From: Geodermatophilaceae bacterium
GTDB taxonomy: Bacteria > Actinomycetota > Actinomycetes > Mycobacteriales > Geodermatophilaceae
Direction of reading: 5' to 3'
Assembly: GCA_013813215.1 (NCBI GenBank)
Contig: JACCSC010000094.1
Coordinates: forward strand, 1 to 15,143
Length of the DNA stretch: 15,143 nt
Below, piece by piece: positions 6,718 to 11,471 of the stretch. The notes below the pieces were generated by a model. It had not been told where the DNA came from, made no database searches, and saw only the letters and a program-made list of their open reading frames with translations. Every line of letters starts with the position of its first letter. Position 1 is the first letter of the stretch. The position numbers and the translations under genes were made by a program.

Positions 6718-7553
6718 CCAGCAAGCGAGCCGACGTCCTCGTCGATGCCGACTGGGCGCAGGAACATCTGGACGACCCGAAGGTGGTCTTCGCCGAGGTG
6801 GACGAGGACGTCACCGCCTACGACGGCGGCCACATCGCGGGGGCGGTGAAGCTGGACTGGAAGACCGAGCTGCAGGACCAGGTGGTCCGGGACTTCGTGA
6901 ACAAGGAGGACTTCGAGGCGCTGCTCTCGGCCAAGGGGATCGGCAACGACGACACGGTGGTGCTCTACGGCGGCAACAACAACTGGTTCGCGGCGTACGC
7001 CTACTGGTACTTCAAGGTCTACGGCCACGCCGACGTACGGCTGCTCGACGGCGGCCGGAAGAAGTGGGAGCTGGACGGGCGGGAGCTGTCCACCGACACC
7101 GTGAGCCGGGAGACGACGTCGTACACGGCCTCGAACCCGGACACCTCGATCCGTGCCTTCCGGGACGAGGCGCTGGACGCGATCGACAACAAGAATCTCG
7201 TCGATGTCCGCTCGCCGGACGAGTTCAGTGGCAAGCTGCTCGCCCCGGCTCACCTGCCGCAGGAGCAGAGCCAACGCGGCGGGCACATCCCGAGTGCGAT
7301 CAACGTGCCGTGGAGCAAGGCGGCCAACGACGACGGCACGTTCAAGTCCGACGACGAGCTGCGCACCCTGTACGCCGACGCCGGCCTGGACGACGGCCGG
7401 GACACCATCGCGTACTGCCGGATCGGGGAGCGCTCGTCGCACACCTGGTTCGTCCTGCGCGAGTTGCTCGGCCACGAGAACGTCAAGAACTACGACGGCT
7501 CGTGGACCGAGTACGGCTCGCTGGTCGGCGTGCCGATCGCCAAGGGCGCCTGA
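6714..7553 (+). CDS. cysA: Thiosulfate sulfurtransferase (CysA/SseA-type rhodanese)
   Basis: This is a two-domain rhodanese of 279 residues, the usual length. It transfers sulfane sulfur from thiosulfate to an acceptor such as cyanide or a thiol. The N-terminal inactive domain (about 1-140) includes YDGGHIAGAVKLDW and VVLYGGNNNWFAAYAYWYFK. The C-terminal catalytic domain (about 155-279) includes LVDVRSPDEFSG, GGHIPSAINVPW and the active-site loop YCRIGERSSHTWFVL with Cys235. CRIGERSSH is diagnostic of the actinobacterial CysA group. Despite its name it is not the sulfate-transport ATPase. The start ATG at 6714 overlaps the DUF4395 stop and has GAAGGAG seven bases upstream. sseC follows after one base. 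Confidence 0.95.
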   Translation: MTSKRADVLVDADWAQEHLDDPKVVFAEVDEDVTAYDGGHIAGAVKLDWKTELQDQVVRDFVNKEDFEALLSAKGIGNDDTVVLYGGNNNWFAAYAYWYFKVYGHADVRLLDGGRKKWELDGRELSTDTVSRETTSYTASNPDTSIRAFRDEALDAIDNKNLVDVRSPDEFSGKLLAPAHLPQEQSQRGGHIPSAINVPWSKAANDDGTFKSDDELRTLYADAGLDDGRDTIAYCRIGERSSHTWFVLRELLGHENVKNYDGSWTEYGSLVGVPIAKGA

Positions 7554-7554
7554 G

Positions 7555-7851
7555 GTGTGCGGCGCACCGTCCCAAGGGCGGGCCGGCCTGGAGGCCGTCG
7601 ACCTGACCAGGGAGACGGTCATCCAGGGCTGCGTCCGGCGCGACGGCGCGCCGGTGGCGGCGGCGTACGTGCGGCTGCTGGACGGCACCGGCGAGTTCAC
7701 CGCGGAGGTGCAGTCCTCCGCGGAGGGGCAGTTCCGGTTCTTCGCCGCGCCGGGGGACTGGACCGTCCGAGTCCTGAGCGCCGCCGGGCGCGGTGAGGTG
7801 AGTCTGACCTGCGACCGTGGGCTGAACGAGGCCGAACTGGTCCTGGCCTGA
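7555..7851 (+). CDS. sseC: SseC-like DUF1416 protein
   Basis: The 98-residue protein starts MCGAPSQG and continues VDLTRETVIQGCVRRDGAPV, AYVRLLDGTGEFTAEV, then QFRFFAAPGDWTVRVLSAAG. This is the DUF1416 signature seen in the mycobacterial SseC protein always found beside cysA. The predicted fold is a small all-beta, carboxypeptidase-regulatory-like domain. The Cys2 next to the start is conserved in the family and may carry sulfur, but that is inference. The start is GTG at 7555, one base after the cysA stop, so translation is probably coupled. A role as partner of the sulfurtransferase follows from this fixed pairing; no biochemical activity can be read from the sequence. Confidence 0.9.
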   Translation: MCGAPSQGRAGLEAVDLTRETVIQGCVRRDGAPVAAAYVRLLDGTGEFTAEVQSSAEGQFRFFAAPGDWTVRVLSAAGRGEVSLTCDRGLNEAELVLA

Positions 7852-7887
7852 CCTGTGCCGTTCCCCGGTGTGGGCCGCGGGCAGGCA

Positions 7888-7893
7888 TAGGCT
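7888..7893 (+). promoter_or_regulatory. Leaderless -10 (TAGGCT) for the 33-residue ORF
   Basis: TAGGCT is a strong actinobacterial -10 and ends exactly seven bases before the GTG at 7901, the same geometry as other starts in the window. It marks a transcript beginning at or near that codon. Confidence 0.65.
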
Positions 7894-7900
7894 GCCGATC

Positions 7901-8002
7901 GTGCTCGAGACGCTGCTCGCGGTGGCCGTGATCGCGCTCGCCGTCGCGGTGGCGGCCCTGGCCGGCTGGCTCGTTTTCCGGCTCGCGCGCCCCCCGGGGT
8001 GA
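7901..8002 (+). CDS. Predicted 33-residue single-span membrane microprotein
   Basis: This small frame starts with GTG at 7901 and ends with TGA at 8000-8002. It begins MLETLLAVAVIALAVAV, continues with a hydrophobic stretch to GWLVFRLARPPG, and so is one membrane helix (about 4-26) with a short basic tail, implying C-terminus inside. It is not recognised as a named family. Support for its reality is the TAGGCT hexamer seven bases before the start, the composition, and the close fit between sseC and the nitrobindin gene, whose start lies four bases after this stop. Such tight spacing suggests co-translation with nitrobindin. Alternatively it is only a leader peptide for that gene. Confidence 0.6.
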   Translation: MLETLLAVAVIALAVAVAALAGWLVFRLARPPG

Positions 8003-8006
8003 CGGC

Positions 8007-8528
8007 GTGCTCGACGCGGACTCCGACGACCTGCGCAGCGGCCCCGACCTGCACCCCGCGCTGCTGTCCCTGCTGCCGTTGGTCGGTACCTGGTGCGGGG
8101 AGGGGCAGGTCGGCTACCCGACGATCGAGGGGCAGCACTACCGCCAGGAGGTCCGCTTCGCCCACGACGGGCGGCCGTTCCTCGCCTACTCCGCCAGCGC
8201 CGTACTGCTCGGTCCGGACGGCGACGTGGTGCGCCGGTCGGCCCGGGAGGTCGGCTGGTGGCGGGCCGCCGACGGGGACCGGTTCGAAGTCCTGCTGGCG
8301 CACCCGACGGGCATCGTGGAGATCTACCTCGGCACCGCCGCCGGCCCGACGTCGTGGGAGCTGTCGACCGACGTGGTCGTGCGGACGCAGACCGCCAAAG
8401 AGGTGACCGCCAACCACCGGCTGTACGGGATCGTCGACGGCGCCTTGCTCTACGCCGTCGACATGGCCGCCGTCGGGCAACCGCTGCAGCCGCACCTGTC
8501 CGCGCGCTTGGAGCGGACCTCGGGTTAG
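8007..8528 (+). CDS. Nitrobindin family heme protein (peroxynitrite isomerase type, DUF1794)
   Basis: The 173-residue protein is a ten-stranded FABP-like beta-barrel that binds ferric heme. Relatives react with nitric oxide and isomerise peroxynitrite to nitrate. The family signature GTWCGEGQVGYPTI is at residues 27-40, and the C-terminal GQPLQPHLSARL supplies the likely proximal heme ligand His163. Internal motifs include EVGWWR near 81 and GIVEIYLG near 102. The start is GTG at 8007, four bases after the 33-residue ORF; an overlapping GTG at 7999 is in another reading frame. It lies next to the sulfurtransferase genes, as Rv0813c does in M. tuberculosis, fitting a role in nitrosative or oxidative defence. 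Its TAG stop is also the first half of the next gene's -10. Confidence 0.92.
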   Translation: MLDADSDDLRSGPDLHPALLSLLPLVGTWCGEGQVGYPTIEGQHYRQEVRFAHDGRPFLAYSASAVLLGPDGDVVRRSAREVGWWRAADGDRFEVLLAHPTGIVEIYLGTAAGPTSWELSTDVVVRTQTAKEVTANHRLYGIVDGALLYAVDMAAVGQPLQPHLSARLERTSG

Positions 8529-8531
8529 CGT
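8526..8531 (+). promoter_or_regulatory. Leaderless -10 (TAGCGT) for the 67-residue ORF
   Basis: TAGCGT ends seven bases before the ATG at 8539. Its first three bases are the TAG stop codon of the nitrobindin gene, so the promoter and stop share sequence. Confidence 0.6.
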
Positions 8532-8538
8532 TGCCCGC

Positions 8539-8742
8539 ATGAGCATCATCAAGAGCGCAGTGAAAACCGGTATCGCCGTCAAGGCCTTCGACCTGGCTCG
8601 ACGCGAGATGCGCAAGCCGGAGAACCAGCGCAAGGCCAAGGAGCTTCTCGCCAAGGCGCAGCACGAGTTCCGCAAGCCGCAGAATCAGCAAAAGGCGAAG
8701 GACGTGCTGAGCAAGGTGACTAAGCGGACGCCTGGCCGCTAG
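8539..8742 (+). CDS. Small basic protein with a 20-residue tandem repeat
   Basis: The 67-residue protein is Lys/Arg-rich and predicted to be helical. After the N-terminal MSIIKSAVKTGIAVKAFDLA, an amphipathic helix, it has two copies of a 20-residue unit: RKPENQRKAKELLAK at 25-39 and RKPQNQQKAKDVLSK at 45-59. It ends TKRTPGR. I do not recognise a named function. The repeat pattern and charge suggest a helical hairpin that could bind a membrane surface or nucleic acid, which is inference. The start ATG has a -10 seven bases upstream and no Shine-Dalgarno. Codon use is somewhat less GC-rich than in its neighbours (AAA, ACT and AAT occur). It is followed by the structured non-coding stretch. Confidence 0.75.
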   Translation: MSIIKSAVKTGIAVKAFDLARREMRKPENQRKAKELLAKAQHEFRKPQNQQKAKDVLSKVTKRTPGR

Positions 8743-8755
8743 TCGGTGCCGCGAT

Positions 8756-8776
8756 CCCGGGGGCGAAGCCCCTGGG
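8756..8776 (+). terminator. Hairpin 14 bases after the 67-residue ORF
   Basis: CCCGGGGGC (8756-8764) pairs with GCCCCTGGG (8768-8776) around a GAA loop: nine pairs including one G-U wobble (8759/8773). The wobble would be an A-C mismatch on the other strand, favouring plus-strand RNA. No T-tract follows, so a terminator role is only likely from position. It may also be the first arm of a longer structured RNA. Confidence 0.45.
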
Positions 8777-8783
8777 AAGTGAC

Positions 8784-8865
8784 ATGGACAATCCCCGGGC
8801 GGCTCCTGACATGCTCTGTCAGGGTCGGCTGGACGAGGGCCGACGCCCGGGGATCGGGTGTCCAT
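8784..8865 (+). ncRNA. Candidate structured RNA or palindromic element: perfect three-way junction
   Basis: The closing stem pairs 8784-8790 (ATGGACA) with 8859-8865 (TGTCCAT) and 8791-8800 (ATCCCCGGGC) with 8845-8854 (GCCCGGGGAT). All 17 pairs are Watson-Crick, with a CGGG bulge at 8855-8858. Inside, 8805-8811 (CCTGACA) pairs with 8817-8823 (TGTCAGG) around TGCTC. Directly abutting it, 8824-8829 (GTCGGC) pairs with 8839-8844 (GCCGAC) around a nine-base loop. Only GGCT (8801-8804) is unpaired at the junction. Thirty perfect pairs in 82 bases are hard to explain by GC content alone. It could be a non-coding RNA, a 3'UTR element, or a REP/MITE-like DNA palindrome; strand is inferred from wobbles in the flanking hairpins. 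I cannot match it to a known family. Confidence 0.55.
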
Positions 8866-8894
8866 CCGGTTCTCGCCACACCGCCGTCGGCGGA

Positions 8895-8946
8895 TGAGGT
8901 GGAACCTTCTGTCCGTTGGGACGGCGGCTAGCGGACGGCCACCTCA
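8895..8946. repeat. Nested inverted repeat
   Basis: TGAGGTGG (8895-8902) pairs with CCACCTCA (8939-8946). Nested inside, GTCCGTT (8911-8917) pairs with AGCGGAC (8930-8936) with one U-G wobble if read as plus-strand RNA. An alternative pairing, CCGCCGTC (8881-8888) with GACGGCGG (8920-8927), competes with the inner stem. Confidence 0.4.
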
Positions 8947-8984
8947 CGTGTCCTGTAGCTATGCAACTCCGGACCACCTCCTTC

Positions 8985-9011
8985 CTCGTGTACCCGGAAC
9001 GGTACGACGAG
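8985..9011 (-). terminator. Possible terminator hairpin of the aminotransferase gene
   Basis: CTCGTGTACC (8985-8994) pairs with GGTAC (9001-9005) and ACGAG (9007-9011), leaving one bulged base and a six-base loop. It begins about 20 bases after the pabC-like stop at 9032. No T-tract follows, as is common in GC-rich genomes, so the assignment rests on position and stem strength. Confidence 0.4.
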
Positions 9012-9031
9012 CGCCGTCGGCTGGCAACGGC

Positions 9032-9877
9032 TTACCCGATGCCGGTCAGCCGCTGCACGAGCGGCGTCAGGTCGGTCGGCGAACGGGTCCGGCCGTCGAG
9101 GGCGACCACCTCCGCGGCACCCCGCACGCTGGACACCAGCCACACGCCGTCGGCCGCGTGCAGCTCGGCGACGGTTCCGGCGCTGGTCTCGGTCGCGAGG
9201 CCGGCCGGCCCGGCCGCGGCGAACAGGGCCTGCTGCGTCGTACCGGCGAGGATCCCGGTGGATACCGGCGGCGTCCGCAACGTGCTCCCGACCGCCCAGA
9301 CCACGCTCGAGGTCGGTCCCTCGAGCAGCAGCCCCTCGGCGGAGGTGAAGATCACGTCGTCGGCGCCCCGTTCGCGCGCCTGCCGGCCGGCGGCGAGGTT
9401 GATCGCGTAAGAGAGCGACTTGATGCCACCCAGCAGCCAGGGCGCCGCGGCCCGGGCGTCGGCCGGCCAGCCGAGGGACAGGGTGACCACAGCGATTCCC
9501 GAGCGTCGCTGCCGCAGGATGTCGGCCGACAGCGGACTCACGGTGCCGATCGCGGTGTATCCCGCCTCGCCTTCCACGCCGCGGCTGAGGACGAGCTTGA
9601 GCACCGCGTCGGTCTCGACCGGTTCGGCGAGCAGGGCAGCGATCAGCCGCTCCCATTCCGCGCTGGTCGGCCCGGCGATGCCGAGCGCGGTAGCCGACCG
9701 ACGCAGCCGGGCCAGGTGAGCTGGGACCTTGCGCGGCTGGCCGGCTTGGACCAGCAGGCTCTCGAACGCGCCGTCGCCGCGGGTCGGGGCGAGGTCGAAG
9801 GCGCTGAAGACCGGCGTGGCCGGATCGACGAGCCGTACGTCGCCGTCGGCCAGCACACCTACTCGTCGGCGCTCCAC
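9032..9877 (-). CDS. pabC: Class IV aminotransferase, aminodeoxychorismate lyase-like
   Basis: This is a PLP enzyme of fold type IV, 281 residues. The catalytic lysine is Lys153 in LLGGIKSLSYAINL. The cofactor-binding region EGLLLEGPTSSVVW follows (Glu186), and FDLAPTRGDGAFESL at 27-41 and LKLVLSRG near 93 are typical of the family. Aminodeoxychorismate lyase (folate pathway) is the most likely activity, but branched-chain or D-amino acid aminotransferases share these motifs, so substrate is unproven. Rv0812 occupies the same place beside nitrobindin in M. tuberculosis. The start is GTG at 9877, with TAGGCT eight bases upstream; the frame extends to 9940, but that stretch has no family character and covers the divergent promoters. 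It diverges from the nur-like gene. Confidence 0.88.
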   Translation of the reverse strand: MERRRVGVLADGDVRLVDPATPVFSAFDLAPTRGDGAFESLLVQAGQPRKVPAHLARLRRSATALGIAGPTSAEWERLIAALLAEPVETDAVLKLVLSRGVEGEAGYTAIGTVSPLSADILRQRRSGIAVVTLSLGWPADARAAAPWLLGGIKSLSYAINLAAGRQARERGADDVIFTSAEGLLLEGPTSSVVWAVGSTLRTPPVSTGILAGTTQQALFAAAGPAGLATETSAGTVAELHAADGVWLVSSVRGAAEVVALDGRTRSPTDLTPLVQRLTGIG

Positions 9878-9885
9878 GGCGGCCG

Positions 9886-9891
9886 AGCCTA
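9886..9891 (-). promoter_or_regulatory. Leaderless -10 (TAGGCT) for the pabC-like gene
   Basis: On the minus strand TAGGCT (9891-9886) ends eight bases before the GTG at 9877. It lies 28 bases from the opposing -10 of the nur-like gene, so the two promoters share their upstream DNA. Confidence 0.6.
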
Positions 9892-9919
9892 CGAGACCAC
9901 ACGACGAGGCGGAGGCGCC

Positions 9920-9925
9920 TAGGAT
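9920..9925 (+). promoter_or_regulatory. Leaderless -10 (TAGGAT) for the nur-like gene
   Basis: TAGGAT, a near-consensus hexamer, ends seven bases before the ATG at 9933. There is no Shine-Dalgarno, so a leaderless transcript is likely. Confidence 0.7.
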
Positions 9926-9932
9926 CGCGTCG

Positions 9933-10448
9933 ATGCCCAAGTCGACGCCGGAGACGCTGCTGACCGCCTCCGCGGAGGGGAGTGCGTCGGCGACACCACT
10001 GGCCGCCTCCGCGGAGGGGAGTGCGTCGGCGGAGCTGCCGCAGACGCTGCGGGCCCGCGGCTACCGGCTCACGCCGCAGCGACAGATGGTGCTCGACGCC
10101 GTGATCGGCCTGGGGCAGGGAACGGCGGAGGAGATCGGCTCGCGGGTCCGCGAGTCCTCACCGGGGGTCAACATCACCACCGTCTACCGGACGCTGGACC
10201 TGCTCGAACAGCTCGGCCTGGTGCGGCACCGTCACTTCGGGCACGGCGCGCCGCTCTACCACGCCTCCGACAACGACATCGTGCACGCGGTCTGTCACGG
10301 CTGTGGTGCGGTGCTGGTCATCCCGCAGGAGCTACTCGCGCCGGTGGCCAAGTGGTTGACCGACGAGCGTGGCTTCGACCTCGACACGGGGCACATCGCG
10401 CTGGCCGGGATGTGCGCCGACTGCGCGGCCGGGCGACAGGCCACCTGA
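9933..10448 (+). CDS. Fur-family metalloregulator, Nur-like
   Basis: The 171-residue DNA-binding repressor has a low-complexity N-terminal extension (1-34) with a 13-residue tandem repeat. A winged helix follows (RARGYRLTPQRQMVLDAV, then VNITTVYRTLDLLEQLGLV), then a dimerisation/metal domain with CHGC (121-124) and CADC (161-164) as the structural zinc site. RGYRLTPQRQ and LGLVRHRHFGHGAPLYH closely recall Streptomyces Nur, the nickel-dependent repressor of nickel uptake and superoxide dismutase genes. The presumed nickel ligands His99, His101 and His154 are present. The His-rich second metal site is largely missing (DNDIVHAVC in place of a HHHxH type). Zur or Fur alternatives are less likely. 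It precedes ygfZ by two bases, so they form one operon. Confidence 0.85.
   Translation: MPKSTPETLLTASAEGSASATPLAASAEGSASAELPQTLRARGYRLTPQRQMVLDAVIGLGQGTAEEIGSRVRESSPGVNITTVYRTLDLLEQLGLVRHRHFGHGAPLYHASDNDIVHAVCHGCGAVLVIPQELLAPVAKWLTDERGFDLDTGHIALAGMCADCAAGRQAT
9964..10031 (+). repeat. 39-bp tandem duplication inside the nur-like gene
   Basis: The 29 bases at 9964-9992 are identical to those at 10003-10031, with a period of 39 bases (13 codons). Each copy holds the perfect palindrome CCTCCGCGGAGG (9967-9978 and 10006-10017). It encodes ASAEGSASA twice in the N-terminal extension and keeps frame. Zero divergence suggests a recent duplication. Confidence 0.9.
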
Positions 10449-10450
10449 TC

Positions 10451-11470
10451 GTGCTGACCTCGCCGCTGCTCGACCTGCCGCGCGCCGTGCCTGCCGGCGG
10501 GGTGGACGCCGGGCTGGCCCTGCACTACGGCGACCCCCTGCGCGAGCAGCGGACCCTCACCGAGGACGTCGGCTGGATCGACCGCAGCAACCGAGGCGTG
10601 CTCGTCGTGCCGGGCGTCGACCGGCTGTCCTGGCTGCACAGCCTGACCAGCCAGCACCTGTCCGAGCTGCCCGACGGCCGGGCGACCGAGGCCCTCGTGC
10701 TGTCCCCGCACGGTCACGTCGAGCACCACCTGCTGGTGACCGAGGTGGGCGGCACGACCTGGCTGGACGTGGAACCGGGGACCACCGAGCAGCTGCTGCG
10801 GTTCCTGGACTCGATGCGCTTCATGCTGCGCGTGGACCCGCAGGACGTCGGCGCGCAGTGGGGGGTGCTCAGCCTGGTCGGGCCGCGGGTGCCGGCCGTG
10901 CTGGCGCACCTCGGGGTCGACGTACTGGAGCCGTACGACGTGGCCGCCCGCGGGACCGGCTGGCTACGCCGGATGCCGTGGCCGGGCCTCGACGCCGCGG
11001 ACCTGCTGGTGCCGCGGACCGCCCTGGCCCAGACCGTCGCCGAGCTCACCGCCGCCGGTGTCGTCCCGGCCGGCATGTGGGCGTTCGAGGCGCTGCGGGT
11101 GGCCGCCCGGCGCCCGCGCCTGCGCTTCGAGACCGACCACCGCACGATCCCGCACGAGGTGGGGTGGCTGGACACTGCCGTCCACCTGAACAAGGGTTGC
11201 TACCGCGGGCAGGAGACGGTGGCCCGCGTGCACAACCTCGGTCGCCCGCCGCGCAAGCTCGTGCTGCTGCACCTCGACGGCTCGGTCGAGGAGCTGCCGG
11301 CGACCGGCACTCCGGTCACCTCGGCCGGCAAGCAGGTCGGCTTCGTGACGACCGCCGTCCGCCACCACGAGCTGGGGCCGGTCGCCCTGGCCATGCTCAA
11401 ACGGAACACGCCCGACGATGCCGAGCTGCTCGCCGGCACCGTCCCCGCGGCCGTCGACCCGGCCAGCTGA
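10451..11470 (+). CDS. ygfZ: YgfZ/GcvT-like folate-binding protein for iron-sulfur cluster assembly
   Basis: The 339-residue cytoplasmic protein is related to the glycine-cleavage T protein. Its hallmark is KGCYRGQE at residues 248-255, the essential Cys-containing motif of YgfZ/IBA57 proteins, which use folate to help mature certain [4Fe-4S] enzymes. Other typical parts are LHYGDPLREQRTL near 24, VPGVDRLSWLHSLTSQ near 53, and the ETDHRTIPHE stretch near 227. The start is GTG at 10451, two bases after the nur-like stop, so the genes are probably co-translated; no strong ribosome site is visible. The longer open frame upstream runs through the nur-like gene in another frame. It converges with the PD40 gene, with only one base between the stops. 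Confidence 0.93.
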   Translation: MLTSPLLDLPRAVPAGGVDAGLALHYGDPLREQRTLTEDVGWIDRSNRGVLVVPGVDRLSWLHSLTSQHLSELPDGRATEALVLSPHGHVEHHLLVTEVGGTTWLDVEPGTTEQLLRFLDSMRFMLRVDPQDVGAQWGVLSLVGPRVPAVLAHLGVDVLEPYDVAARGTGWLRRMPWPGLDAADLLVPRTALAQTVAELTAAGVVPAGMWAFEALRVAARRPRLRFETDHRTIPHEVGWLDTAVHLNKGCYRGQETVARVHNLGRPPRKLVLLHLDGSVEELPATGTPVTSAGKQVGFVTTAVRHHELGPVALAMLKRNTPDDAELLAGTVPAAVDPAS

Positions 11471-11471
11471 C

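Larger units (their letters stand above)
8743..9031. other. 289-base non-coding region between convergent genes, rich in inverted repeats
   Basis: No convincing gene lies here. The short open frames (e.g. 8746-8931) have no start signal or coding character. The stretch holds four separate potential stem-loop structures, at 8756-8776, 8784-8865, 8895-8946 and 8985-9011, listed individually. The 67-residue gene and the aminotransferase gene both end into it. AT-rich islands (CTGTAGCTATGCAACT near 8952) contrast with the surroundings. Confidence 0.8.

Noticed and set aside
7715..7726. A third copy of the palindrome CCTCCGCGGAGG, inside sseC
   Set aside because: It encodes ordinary family sequence (SSAEGQF region) and stands alone; in DNA this GC-rich a single such palindrome can be chance.
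6540..8865. Two long minus-strand frames across cysA, sseC and nitrobindin
   Set aside because: They are antisense shadows: Arg/Gly/Val-rich or Arg/Pro-rich composition with no domain, and the plus-strand genes are unmistakable.
8784..8865. tRNA or CRISPR interpretation of the three-way junction
   Set aside because: There is no TPsiC or anticodon arm pattern and no CCA-type acceptor, and no regularly spaced direct repeats as in a CRISPR array.
8746..8931. 61-codon plus-strand open frame after the 67-residue gene
   Set aside because: It runs through the perfect hairpins, has no start signal and no coding-like composition, and the RNA structure explains the stretch better.
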